This document shows positions 6,117 through 13,682 of a stretch of DNA of 17,118 bases, one piece after another. The notes under the pieces were generated by a model that saw only the letters and a list, made by a program, of their open reading frames with translations, ran no database searches and was not told the origin of the DNA. The translations under genes and the position numbers were made by a program. This DNA is from Chloroflexota bacterium (GTDB lineage: Bacteria > Chloroflexota > Anaerolineae > Aggregatilineales > Phototrophicaceae). Each line of letters starts with the position of its first letter. Position 1 is the first letter of the stretch. Location: NCBI GenBank assembly GCA_003242205.1, contig QGUR01000066.1, forward strand, positions 1 through 17,118. Reading direction: 5' to 3'.

Positions 6117-7285
6117 CCGGGTGTTGGCTGCTCCTCGCAAACGATGACAATCTGCTGGCCACGACAGCGCGTGAGCGCCAGCGTGACTGCATTGCCGCCC
6201 TTCAGTTTGAGTTGTGGAACCAACGCTTCCGGCGTCACGGCGCTGCCGCGCTTTTTGACGGTGACTCGCCCGACACGGCGCTCGCGCAGATAGGCGCGCA
6301 ACCGCTTGACATTGAACGGCATCCAGTCGAGCACTTTCCAGGCGCGCGCCCAGGGTGTGCCGTTCCATGTCTCCGCCGTGATATACGCGATGGTTTCGTC
6401 TAACTGAGCGCCGCCCAGCGCCACGGCAAGGTCGCCGACCAGCCCCGCGCGCAGCAGCGCGGGATCTGGCTCGATCAACCACGCGCGCGGTTCGGATAAA
6501 GTAGCGCGCGCCGGGTCTGCGTTTTGCCAGTGAAGCGCGCCGTCCTCCGTCAGCAAAGTCGCCTTCAAGCCCTGCCCCGCCCCAAGCCAGAGCGTCGCCT
6601 CTTTGAGCGCGCCATCGACGGAGATAAATTCCACCAGCCCGGTATAGCCCGCAAGCTGATCGAGCGCCACGCCGGGCGAGAGTTTGACAACGATCAACGC
6701 TTGCTTCCAGCGCCTGATCGTCGATAACGGCGGCTCGTACTGCTCGACGTGATGCAGCCGCCTGCCGTTTGCATCGCGCCGGGCCGGATCGAAAAACGCC
6801 AGCTCGCTATCGGGCAGACCGGCGCGAATGTCCGCCACTTCAAACCGCGCCGCCACGTCAAGCGCCGCCGCGTTCAGACGCGCCATTGCCACGCGCACCG
6901 GATCCAGATCCAGACCAAGCACCTCCCCACCGGCCTGCGCCATCGCCAGCGAATCGGCCCCGATACCGCACCCGGCATCGACCACCGAGCGGCCCGCGGC
7001 AGCGCGTGCCCGGTATGCCCGCACCAGCGGATCGCTGGCTTGTTCCAGCGCATCGGGCGTGAAGAAAAGCCGCCCGGCATCCTCGCCGAACTTCCCGACC
7101 GCCTGTTGACGCAGCATTGCCAGCGTCAGCGCCGCCGCTGCGTCATCTGGCGCATACTGCCTGCGAAGCCGCGTCAACAGGCGCAGCCGGTTGGCTTCGC
7201 TCAGGTCGTCGTTCGTCAGCGTTTCCAGAAGCTGCTCGCCTGAAGGCGAAGACAGAAACGCCAGTTGTTTCAGCGTGATGGTCAT
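6068..7285 (-). CDS. SAM-dependent methyltransferase with C-terminal THUMP-like domain
   Basis: The 405-residue protein has an N-terminal helical region (1-95) and a Rossmann methyltransferase core. Motif I is VVDAGCGIGADSLAMA (about 102-117), the acidic end of strand 2 is GLDLDPVRVAMA (124-135), and a catalytic-type AFFDPARR lies at 163-170. The C-terminal region (about 315-385), with DWMPFNVKRL, VKKRG, LKLKGGN and LTLALTR-type segments, matches the THUMP-like domain found in this family. These proteins are thought to act on RNA or protein, but the substrate is not established. The frame extends to a GTG at 7330. I chose the ATG at 7283-7285 because conserved sequence begins there. Neither start has a well-spaced Shine-Dalgarno sequence. 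The last 15 or so residues form a non-conserved tail that overlaps the convergent DUF4258-like gene. Confidence 0.87.
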   Translation of the reverse strand: MTITLKQLAFLSSPSGEQLLETLTNDDLSEANRLRLLTRLRRQYAPDDAAAALTLAMLRQQAVGKFGEDAGRLFFTPDALEQASDPLVRAYRARAAAGRSVVDAGCGIGADSLAMAQAGGEVLGLDLDPVRVAMARLNAAALDVAARFEVADIRAGLPDSELAFFDPARRDANGRRLHHVEQYEPPLSTIRRWKQALIVVKLSPGVALDQLAGYTGLVEFISVDGALKEATLWLGAGQGLKATLLTEDGALHWQNADPARATLSEPRAWLIEPDPALLRAGLVGDLAVALGGAQLDETIAYITAETWNGTPWARAWKVLDWMPFNVKRLRAYLRERRVGRVTVKKRGSAVTPEALVPQLKLKGGNAVTLALTRCRGQQIVIVCEEQPTPGQSDCCAPAPGTTPRQ

Positions 7286-7381
7286 CCTGCGGCAAGTGCC
7301 TTCGCTGAGAAATTCGTTCTTGAGCCTCACGTAACGTCAGGCTGTAAACTGCGCTCTGAGGATATCACCACGGAGGCCATC
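7286..7381. promoter_or_regulatory. Divergent intergenic region, candidate plus-strand promoter
   Basis: This 96-bp gap separates the divergent methyltransferase and metalloprotease genes and should hold promoters for both. On the plus strand TTGAGC, 17 bases and TGTAAA can be read just upstream of the metalloprotease, but both boxes are poor. A strong Shine-Dalgarno sequence, GGAGG, is at 7372-7376. Confidence 0.3.
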
Positions 7382-8275
7382 ATGCATTTTCACATTATCG
7401 ACAGCCAGACAACCTACCGGCGACTGCTGGCCGCCGAGGACGAGGCCACACGCCGGGCGATCTTCGTTGAAGAGCTGGTACAACCGTTCAGCGGTCTGGT
7501 CCGCATCTTCGGCGGCGACGGCGAAGCCGCCTTCGCGCAGTGGGGCATGAGCCCCGGACAGTTCAGCGGCGAACAGCGGGCGCAAACCGAGGCCGTCTTC
7601 AAAGGGCTGGAAGCGGCAAACGCCTGGCAACGCGCCGCACAGGCGTTGGAGCGCGGGCGGGAGGCGTTCGCTCCCTTCGCCGACCGCATCCCGCTCGATA
7701 ACATCGTATTTGCGCTGCTCATCGCCGATTTGAGCACAGGCCCAACGGCGGACGAAGGTTATACCGGGTTTGGCGGCATTCCGGGATGGATCATGACCGT
7801 TTACGGAAGCGCGACCGAGTACAATCTGGCGCGGGTTGAGGCCTGCACGGTTCACGAGTTGCATCACAACGTTCTGGGAGCGGTTCAGCCGCGCAACATC
7901 ATGACCGAAACGACCGTCGCCGACTATCTGGTGCTGGAAGGGCTGGCCGAGTCGTTTGCCGCCGAACTGTACGGAGCCGAGCTGATCGGCCCGTGGGTCA
8001 CGAACTTACCCGAAGATCAGGTGGAAATCGCGCGCCGGGTCATCGGCGAAAATCTGGCCGCGACCGGCTTCAACACCATTCGCGCCTACATCTTCGGCGA
8101 TGCCATCGTTCAAAAGTACATGGATATGCCGCCGGTCGGTGTGCCGCCGTACGCAGGCTACGCGCTTGGGTATCGCGTCGTTCAGGCTTATCTCCGGCGC
8201 ACGGGCAAAAGCGTGGCCGAAGCGACCTTTGCCCCCACCGGCGAGATTATCGAGGAATCCGGCGTGTTCGCCTAG
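7382..8275 (+). CDS. DUF2268-type putative zinc metalloprotease
   Basis: The 297-residue protein has the gluzincin-like motif VHELHHNV (HELHH at 158-162) and the downstream LVLEGLAESFA (183-193), whose glutamate is the expected third zinc ligand. This is the arrangement of the DUF2268 family of predicted Zn-dependent proteases. There is no signal peptide or membrane segment, so a cytoplasmic enzyme is expected. The substrate is unknown. The central segment FGGIPGWIMTVYGS precedes the active site as a beta-rich edge. The start is fixed by GGAGG five bases before the ATG at 7382-7384; the frame runs open further upstream but without a ribosome binding site. It converges on the methyltransferase-like gene across a 39-bp gap. 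The family call is good; proteolytic activity is inferred from the motif. Confidence 0.87.
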   Translation: MHFHIIDSQTTYRRLLAAEDEATRRAIFVEELVQPFSGLVRIFGGDGEAAFAQWGMSPGQFSGEQRAQTEAVFKGLEAANAWQRAAQALERGREAFAPFADRIPLDNIVFALLIADLSTGPTADEGYTGFGGIPGWIMTVYGSATEYNLARVEACTVHELHHNVLGAVQPRNIMTETTVADYLVLEGLAESFAAELYGAELIGPWVTNLPEDQVEIARRVIGENLAATGFNTIRAYIFGDAIVQKYMDMPPVGVPPYAGYALGYRVVQAYLRRTGKSVAEATFAPTGEIIEESGVFA

Positions 8276-8314
8276 TTTAGCCCGGCGCGCCCAATGCCGG
8301 CCTGCAAGCGACAA

Positions 8315-9139
8315 CTACTCATCCGGCGCTTCGGCGGTCGCCGGATCAATGCTGATAAACACCAGCTCACCCTGCGCCAGCACTTCGACGGGCGGGTTCA
8401 GCAGGACACGTTCCGGCCACTGCGCGGCGGTTGCGCGGCTGAATTTGGCCACCTTGTTGACGCCATGGATGCGACCGGCCAGCACGGCGGGCTGCATAAA
8501 CGCCACCGCCCGCGGCAACGCGCTGAAAGCGAGCAGAACCGGCCCCTCATCCGTCTGAATGGCCGCCGCCTCCCAGGTCACGGTTTCGCCGGGCTGGCGC
8601 GCCCAGGCAGGCTTATTCGGATGCTGGCGAATCAGCAGATGAACGTAGGGGCCTTTGTAAGCGGCCAGATCGAGAGAAGCGACGTCTCGCCCCGCGACCT
8701 GAGCAATGCGCGCCAGCGTGTCGTCCGTGACATGCGGTTTTTCCGCGCGTAGCAGGACGCCGCCTGCAGGGTGCGCGCTTTCGACCAGAATCCGGGTGAA
8801 ACCGGCGTCCTGCAGAATATCGACGGCGTCCTGATCTGGCCGGCCATCAGGATCGACGATCATCAGCCGGCCACCGGGCCGCAAAACGCTGAGCGCACCG
8901 GCGAGCAAGGCCGCTTCGGGACGCGTCCCCAGCGCTACCACCGCGTCGGCGCTCTCCGGTTCGAGCCGCTGCTGCCCGACATTCAGCGGAACGACATCAA
9001 TCGCCAGATCGTCCCGCAGTTCGGACAGCGTCGCGCCCGCGCGGCCACCAACGTCGATCAGCCGCAGCATGGCGGCGCTGGGCGGCAAGTGGCGCGCAAC
9101 AGCCAGCGCAGCATCGCGCCACATGTCATGGCCGGTCAC
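8315..9139 (-). CDS. Methyltransferase-like protein with unassigned C-terminal domain
   Basis: The N-terminal half (20-130) of this 274-residue protein resembles a class I SAM methyltransferase. A glycine-rich strand-loop LIDVGGRAGATLSEL (27-41) is followed by ADAVVALGTRPEAALLAGAL (64-83) and LRPGGRLMIVDPDG (86-99), the usual post-motif III segment. Spacing between motif I and strand 4 is short, and the expected acidic residue at the end of strand 2 is not evident, so SAM binding may be altered or lost. Residues 155-265 form a second domain (GETVTWEAAA, LLAFSALPRAVAFMQ, LLNPPVEVL) that I do not recognise. The GTG start at 9137-9139 overlaps the TGA of the upstream small gene by four bases (GTGA), which indicates translational coupling. 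It is probably co-transcribed with the AI-2E-family gene. The gene is certain; enzymatic activity is uncertain. Confidence 0.75.
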   Translation of the reverse strand: MTGHDMWRDAALAVARHLPPSAAMLRLIDVGGRAGATLSELRDDLAIDVVPLNVGQQRLEPESADAVVALGTRPEAALLAGALSVLRPGGRLMIVDPDGRPDQDAVDILQDAGFTRILVESAHPAGGVLLRAEKPHVTDDTLARIAQVAGRDVASLDLAAYKGPYVHLLIRQHPNKPAWARQPGETVTWEAAAIQTDEGPVLLAFSALPRAVAFMQPAVLAGRIHGVNKVAKFSRATAAQWPERVLLNPPVEVLAQGELVFISIDPATAEAPDE

Positions 9140-9372
9140 GAACGGCGCTTCCCTTCCCTGCGACCGGAAGCGCCGCTACCGGCATCCGGCGAATGGCTAT
9201 TGCTCCGCGCTGCGTCGATCAGTTCAAGCACTTCGTTCCACTCCTCGCGGAAAAAGTGCAGCGTGATCGGCCCCAGTTCCAGATGGTAGACAGTTTCCCC
9301 ATCCGGCTCGTGCGAGAGCCAGGCGACATAGTTTTCGGTTTCCGCAAGCGTTTCGACATTAACATCAGACAT
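9136..9372 (-). CDS. Small hypothetical protein coupled to the methyltransferase-like gene
   Basis: The 78-residue protein is acidic in its first two-thirds, with a likely beta-rich segment (YVAWLSHEPDGETVYHLELG), a helical FFREEWNEVLELI, and a basic, Ser/Gly-rich disordered tail from about residue 55. I do not recognise the family. Gene reality rests on a near-ideal AGGAGG (9380-9385) seven bases before the ATG at 9370-9372, the GTGA overlap with the downstream gene, and its place 38 bp after the AI-2E-family gene. A longer frame reaches 9399, but the ribosome binding site lies inside that extension. The helical segment with two aromatic residues could be a protein interface, perhaps with the coupled methyltransferase-like protein; that is inference. 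Confidence 0.75.
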   Translation of the reverse strand: MSDVNVETLAETENYVAWLSHEPDGETVYHLELGPITLHFFREEWNEVLELIDAARSNSHSPDAGSGASGRREGKRRS

Positions 9373-9379
9373 CTCACTA

Positions 9380-9385
9380 CCTCCT
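9380..9385 (-). promoter_or_regulatory. Strong ribosome binding site of the small hypothetical gene
   Basis: AGGAGG on the minus strand is seven bases from the ATG at 9370-9372. It decides against the longer frame starting at 9399. Confidence 0.75.
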
Positions 9386-9410
9386 GATTGCTGGTGCAAA
9401 ATGCGATCTG

Positions 9411-10739
9411 TTAGTTGCCGCTGGACGGGCGGTCACGCCGCTTCGACCGCGTGGCCGAAATCGCGCGGCGGCCCCATGCCTGAACCTGTCTCGTCAGGCG
9501 CGAAAACTGATATGAAAATGTGCCACGCTGCCGCCGCAATTCCTGCGTCATCGTCGGCTGCGGGAACGGATTGCGATCCATGAGCTTACCGTAAATATAC
9601 TGCCCAAGAACGCGAATGCTGGCGACAACCGGCGCGGCCAGAATGACGCCCAGCGCGCCGCCAACCGCCGCCCCCGCCAGCACCGCCACCATCACGACGA
9701 ACGGATGCAGGTTGAGGCTGCCGCCCATCACACGAGGAACCAGTACTACCGCTTCGATGTTTTGCAGCGCCGTCCAGACGACGATCACGACCAGCGCGAA
9801 CGTCGGCCCTTCGAGAAACGGCAGCGTGCTCGATTGCGACGCCAGCGCCAGCAAGGCCGCCGGGATGAGCGCGAGCGCCGGGCCGATATTCGGGATGAAC
9901 TCCAGCAACGCTGAAAGCGTGCCGAGGATGGTCGCATTCGGCACACCCAGAATCGTCGCCGCGAGAAAGACCACCACGCCCATGATGAGCGAGAGAATAA
10001 CCTGCCCGCGCAGGTAGGCGTCCCACACCTGCCTCAGTTCATAGAACAGGCGACGGGCATCGCCCTTATAGGCCGGCGGCGTGATGTCAACGATCGCATC
10101 GACAAAGCGCGGCCCATCCTTAATCAGGTAGAACATCAGCGTGAGCAGGAAAATGAAATTGATGACCGCATTGACCGCGCCGCCCAGAAAGCTGAAGGCC
10201 GGGCCAGTCAGCGAGCGCACGAACATGGTGACCGTTTCGGGGATGTTGATGTCGGACAGCGAGGGAACGTCCGAACGGGCAGCGCCGAAACCAAGCGCCT
10301 CTTCCAGGCTTTCAATCGGCACGATAACCTGACCGGCAATCTCAATCGGCTGGCTAAGCACGACGCGCACATCTTCCCATAGCCGTTGCAGCAACGCCGG
10401 TATCTGCGTCAAAAATTCCTGTAGCTGGTCCAGCAGCACCGGAAAAACCAGCAGCACGATGACGCTGAAAAACGCCACTACCAGCAGGAACGTGACGATA
10501 ATCGCCAGCGCGCTGCGCGAGCGCGGCAGGGCCTCCGTACGCGGATAGGTGAGGCGGTCGAAACGCTTGGCAATCGGATAAAGCAGATAGGAAAGCACCA
10601 GCGCGACGCCGATGATGGGCAAAATTTCGGTGAGCTGCAGGAACACAAACGCAGCCAGCGCCAGACAGATAAGCGCAACCGTGCGTTTGGTGCGCGATGA
10701 CCAGCTTGGCGACGATACCGGTGGTGGAGAAGAGGTCAC
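9411..10739 (-). CDS. AI-2E family transporter (PerM/YdiK-like membrane protein)
   Basis: The 442-residue polytopic membrane protein has about eight hydrophobic segments, near residues 20-37, 41-58, 77-101, 180-205, 248-268, 271-299, 312-338 and 345-385. The family signature LEFIPNIGPALALIPAALLAL (within 279-299) and the following VVLVPRVMGGSLNLHP (331-346) place it in the AI-2E (former UPF0118) family. Members include the autoinducer-2 exporter TqsA and ion antiporters, so the substrate cannot be named. The large loop between the third and fourth segments is typical of the family. A basic C-terminal tail (about 400-442) is likely cytoplasmic. The start is a GTG at 10737-10739 with AGG about eight bases upstream. 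It leads an apparent operon with the small hypothetical and methyltransferase-like genes. The family is confident; transport of AI-2 is not implied. Confidence 0.92.
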   Translation of the reverse strand: MTSSPPPVSSPSWSSRTKRTVALICLALAAFVFLQLTEILPIIGVALVLSYLLYPIAKRFDRLTYPRTEALPRSRSALAIIVTFLLVVAFFSVIVLLVFPVLLDQLQEFLTQIPALLQRLWEDVRVVLSQPIEIAGQVIVPIESLEEALGFGAARSDVPSLSDINIPETVTMFVRSLTGPAFSFLGGAVNAVINFIFLLTLMFYLIKDGPRFVDAIVDITPPAYKGDARRLFYELRQVWDAYLRGQVILSLIMGVVVFLAATILGVPNATILGTLSALLEFIPNIGPALALIPAALLALASQSSTLPFLEGPTFALVVIVVWTALQNIEAVVLVPRVMGGSLNLHPFVVMVAVLAGAAVGGALGVILAAPVVASIRVLGQYIYGKLMDRNPFPQPTMTQELRRQRGTFSYQFSRLTRQVQAWGRRAISATRSKRRDRPSSGN

Positions 10740-10844
10740 GCCAGTATCCTACTCCCCTTGCGATCCGAAGTCGCTCTTACAGCCGCGGCCCCGGCGGACC
10801 GCTGCGGTTTGCGAAGTATACACTTGAGTACGTTGTGAGTGACG
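10740..10844 (-). promoter_or_regulatory. Upstream region of the AI-2E operon, weak promoter candidate
   Basis: Between the pnp terminator and the AI-2E-family start, the only promoter-like feature on the minus strand is TATACT at 10815-10820. No good -35 box lies at normal spacing. The position, just after the terminator, is right for the operon promoter. Confidence 0.3.
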
Positions 10845-10870
10845 AAAAAGGCGCGGCGCTTTACCGCGCC
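10845..10870 (-). terminator. Rho-independent terminator after pnp
   Basis: GGCGCGG (10850-10856) and CCGCGCC (10864-10870) form a 7-bp GC-only stem with a 7-nt loop. On the minus strand it is followed by five T residues (10849-10845). It lies 32 bases past the pnp stop codon. Confidence 0.88.
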
Positions 10871-10902
10871 ACGCCCTGTCACTGTTCGCAAATATCGCCG
10901 GT

Positions 10903-13143
10903 TCAGCGACGACGATCGCGATTGCCGCCATTGCGTCGCCCGCCGCCGCCATCGCCACGACCACGCGGCCCGCCACCACCGCCGCTGCCGGGCCGGCGAT
11001 CGCGGCTGCGCGCTTCCTCAGCCGTCCAGCCTTCCATGACGGCCTGCCGGCTTAGACGCACCTTGCCATCGGGGCCGACATCGGTGACCATCACCATGAC
11101 TTCGTCGCCCAGACTGACTTCATCCTCGACGGAAGCGACATGGTGGTCGGATAGCTGCGAGATATGGACCAGACCATCACGCCCCGGCAGGAACTCGACG
11201 AAAGCGCCATACGGCTCGATCCGCACGACCTTGCCGGTGTAAACACGCCCGACCTCTGCGTCCTCCGTCAGACCGCGAATAGTCTCCAGCGCTGACTGGA
11301 CCGACAGACCATCGGTCCCGGCCACGAACACAGTGCCGTCGTCCTCGATGTCGATCTTGACGCCCGTGCGATCCTGAATGCCGCGAACCGTCTTGCCGCC
11401 CGGCCCGATGAGCAGACCAATCTTTTCGGGATCGATCTTGATCGTCACCATGCGCGGCGCGTATTCCTTGAGTTCGAGGCGGCTCTGCGGAATGGCCTCC
11501 TGCATGACCTCCAGCACCTTCAAACGCGCCTCGCGCGCCTGTTCCAGTGCCTGACGCATAATACTGGCATCAACGCCGGTGATCTTGATGTCCATCTGCA
11601 GCGCGGTGATGCCCTGACTGGTGCCGGCCACCTTGAAGTCCATATCGCCGATGTGGTCTTCGAGGCCCTGAATATCGGTCAGCACCACGACCTTATCGCC
11701 TTCTTTGATCAGGCCCATGGCGATACCGGCGACAGGACGCTTGATCGGCACACCCGCGTCCATCAGCGCCAGCGTGCTGCCACAGACGCTCGCCATGGAC
11801 GTGCTGCCGTTCGAGCTCATCACTTCGCTGACCAACCGGATGGTATACGGGAACACATCTTCCGGCGGGATCATCGCGCGCAAAGCCGTTTCGGCGAGCG
11901 CGCCATGACCGATTTCACGGCGCTTTGGCCCGCGCATCGGCCAGACTTCGCCCGTGCTATAGGGCGGGAAGTTGTAGTGATGCAGGAAACGCTTCGATTC
12001 CTCCGGCGAGATGGTGTCCAGTTCCTGCACATCGCGGGGCGTTCCCAGCGTGGCAATGGTCAACACCTGAGTTTGGCCACGCTTGAAGAGGCCGGAACCA
12101 TGAACGCGCGGAATAACGTTGACTTCCGCTGCCAGCGGCCGGATCTCGGTCGGCGTACGACCGTCTGGCCGGATGCCCTCCTCGACAATACGCCGCCGCA
12201 CTTCTTCGGCGATGACATCCTGAAAGTACTCGCGCACTGCCTTGTATTCGGTGATTTCCTCAGGGTCGCTGGCGGCGCGCGCCTCGTACTCGGCGACAAG
12301 CTGCTCGCGCAGTTCTTCCAGGGCCTCGTTACGGCCCTGTCGGTCGGTCATCTCGGTAATCACGCGGCGCACGGCATCGCGCGTTTTCTCGGCCACTTCC
12401 GCGGCCAGCGTTTCGCTCGTCTCTTTGGCGATATACTCGCTTTTCGGCTTGCCAATTTCGGCAGCCATGCGCTTCTGCACGTCGATCAACGGCTGCACGA
12501 CGTTCTTGGCAAGCTCCAGCGCGCGCAGCATCGTCTCCTCGTCGACTTCATCCGCGCCGCACTCAACCATATTGATGGCGTGTTCGGTCGCCGCCACCCG
12601 CAGGTCGAGGATGCTGTCTTCCATCTGCGGAATGGTGGGATTCACCACCAGTTCACCGTCGATCAGGCCGATCCGCACACCTGCAACCGGGCCGTTCCAC
12701 GGGATATCCGAAATCATGAGCGCGGCGCTGGCGGCGATAATGCCCGGAATGTCGATCTGGTGTTCCTGGTCATGGCTGAAAGCCGTGAGGATGACCTGAA
12801 CCTCGTTACGCATGCCCTTGGGGAACAGCGGGCGCAACGGGCGGTCGATCAAACGCGCGGTCAGAATTGCCTGTTCGGACGGACGCCCCTCCCGGCGGAA
12901 GTAGCTGCCCGGAATGCGCCCGGCGGCGTAGAGTTTTTCTTCGTAATCGACACTTAATGGAAAGAAATCAATGCCTTCGCGGACTTGTTTGCTCATCGTC
13001 GCCGCGGCAAAGACCATTGTTTCTCCAAACGTCACTGTCACCGCACCGCCGGCCTGCTCGGCCAGACGACCGGTTTCAATGACGAATTCCTGCCCCGCTA
13101 TTTCGACTGAATAGCGGTGGTTCGTACCCATATTACCTGCCAT
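10903..13143 (-). CDS. pnp: Polyribonucleotide nucleotidyltransferase (PNPase)
   Basis: The 746-residue phosphorolytic 3'-5' exoribonuclease acts in mRNA turnover and works as a trimer. In order it has a first RNase PH domain (about 12-150, with FFPLSVDYEEKLYAAGRIPG), an all-helical linker (about 245-320) and the catalytic second RNase PH domain (about 325-545). The latter carries the FKRGQTQ phosphate site, SSNGSTSMASVCG, and DHIGDMDFK with catalytic-type aspartates at 496 and 502. A KH domain with an IGPGGK loop (579-584) and an S1 domain (about 632-702) follow. The last 30 or so residues are a Gly/Arg-rich, disordered RGG-like tail. The ATG at 13141-13143 has GGAGG six bases upstream. The rpsO gene lies just upstream, a widespread pairing, with a large leader hairpin between the two genes. 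Confidence 0.98.
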   Translation of the reverse strand: MAGNMGTNHRYSVEIAGQEFVIETGRLAEQAGGAVTVTFGETMVFAAATMSKQVREGIDFFPLSVDYEEKLYAAGRIPGSYFRREGRPSEQAILTARLIDRPLRPLFPKGMRNEVQVILTAFSHDQEHQIDIPGIIAASAALMISDIPWNGPVAGVRIGLIDGELVVNPTIPQMEDSILDLRVAATEHAINMVECGADEVDEETMLRALELAKNVVQPLIDVQKRMAAEIGKPKSEYIAKETSETLAAEVAEKTRDAVRRVITEMTDRQGRNEALEELREQLVAEYEARAASDPEEITEYKAVREYFQDVIAEEVRRRIVEEGIRPDGRTPTEIRPLAAEVNVIPRVHGSGLFKRGQTQVLTIATLGTPRDVQELDTISPEESKRFLHHYNFPPYSTGEVWPMRGPKRREIGHGALAETALRAMIPPEDVFPYTIRLVSEVMSSNGSTSMASVCGSTLALMDAGVPIKRPVAGIAMGLIKEGDKVVVLTDIQGLEDHIGDMDFKVAGTSQGITALQMDIKITGVDASIMRQALEQAREARLKVLEVMQEAIPQSRLELKEYAPRMVTIKIDPEKIGLLIGPGGKTVRGIQDRTGVKIDIEDDGTVFVAGTDGLSVQSALETIRGLTEDAEVGRVYTGKVVRIEPYGAFVEFLPGRDGLVHISQLSDHHVASVEDEVSLGDEVMVMVTDVGPDGKVRLSRQAVMEGWTAEEARSRDRRPGSGGGGGPRGRGDGGGGRRNGGNRDRRR

Positions 13144-13167
13144 AGATGTCCTCCATAGAAACGAGAC

Positions 13168-13242
13168 ATGCCTGGCAGCCAGGGACTGGAGAATAAAGCC
13201 AATGAATTAGCCTCATTCTCCAATTCCTGCCTCGCCAGGCAT
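13168..13242 (-). promoter_or_regulatory. Long stem-loop in the pnp leader between rpsO and pnp
   Basis: Outer arms ATGCCTGGC (13168-13176) and GCCAGGCAT (13234-13242) pair perfectly. A central imperfect stretch follows, then inner arms GGAGAAT (13188-13194) and ATTCTCC (13215-13221) close a 20-nt loop. The stem thus spans 75 nt with a few mismatches and one bulge. It ends 13 bases before the pnp GGAGG and has no U-tract, so it is not a terminator. Its position matches the processed pnp leader hairpin known in enterobacteria and streptomycetes; a shared mechanism is inferred. Confidence 0.65.
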
Positions 13243-13302
13243 TGCCCTGTGGATGCCCCTCGATTGGAGCACCCTGAATACACCACAAATGTGTCCTCGC
13301 GC

Positions 13303-13572
13303 TTAGTGACGCAATCCCAGACGCTGAATCAGCTCACGATAGCTTTCGGGATTGGTCCTGTTCAGGTAACGCAGATGACGACGACGCTGGCCAACCAGCT
13401 TGAGCAGCCCGCGACGCGAGTGCTGATCGTGCTTGTGGACCTTGAGATGCTCGGTCAACTGCTGGATGCGCGACGTCAACAAAGCGATCTGCACCTCAGG
13501 CGAACCGGTATCGCCCTCGTGGCGAGCATAATTCTGGATGATGCTGTTCTTCTCTTCTTTCGTCAGTGACAT
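13303..13572 (-). CDS. rpsO: 30S ribosomal protein S15
   Basis: The 89-residue protein aligns along its full length with bacterial S15. It has an N-terminal helix KEEKNSIIQNYARHEGDTGS, the PEVQIALLTSRIQQLTEHLK segment, the rRNA-binding HKHDQHSRRGLLKLVGQRRR loop and helix, and the final RYLNRTNPESYRELIQRLGLR. S15 binds the central domain of 16S rRNA early in 30S assembly. The ATG at 13570-13572 has AAGGA about ten bases upstream. A strong extended -10 promoter lies about 75 bases upstream. pnp follows 159 bases downstream with no terminator between, so the two are co-transcribed. The 70-nt leader contains GC-rich inverted segments that could host S15 autoregulation, but I cannot assign a known leader motif. 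Confidence 0.98.
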   Translation of the reverse strand: MSLTKEEKNSIIQNYARHEGDTGSPEVQIALLTSRIQQLTEHLKVHKHDQHSRRGLLKLVGQRRRHLRYLNRTNPESYRELIQRLGLRH

Positions 13573-13647
13573 TTGGAATCCGTCCTTGTCAGCTCATGTC
13601 ACCTAGCACGCCGGACAGCAGGCATGCCGGTCTAATCCATTACGCCA

Positions 13648-13675
13648 ATTATAGCAGAAGAAGACATACAGGCAA
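13648..13675 (-). promoter_or_regulatory. rpsO-pnp promoter with extended -10 box
   Basis: On the minus strand a perfect TATAAT (13648-13653) is preceded by TGC, making an extended -10 element. A -35-like TTGCCT (13670-13675) lies 16 bases further upstream. Transcription would start near 13641, leaving a leader of about 70 nt before rpsO. Confidence 0.72.
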
Positions 13676-13682
13676 TCCTGAA

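Noticed and set aside
8276..8314. Short GC-rich inverted segment between the convergent metalloprotease and methyltransferase-like genes
   Set aside because: Only a 5-bp stem (CCGGC/GCCGG) can be drawn and no T-tract follows on either strand, so I do not call a terminator.
11653..12957. 434-codon plus-strand reading frame
   Set aside because: It lies fully antisense to the catalytic domains of pnp, which is certain. The protein has no recognisable domain.
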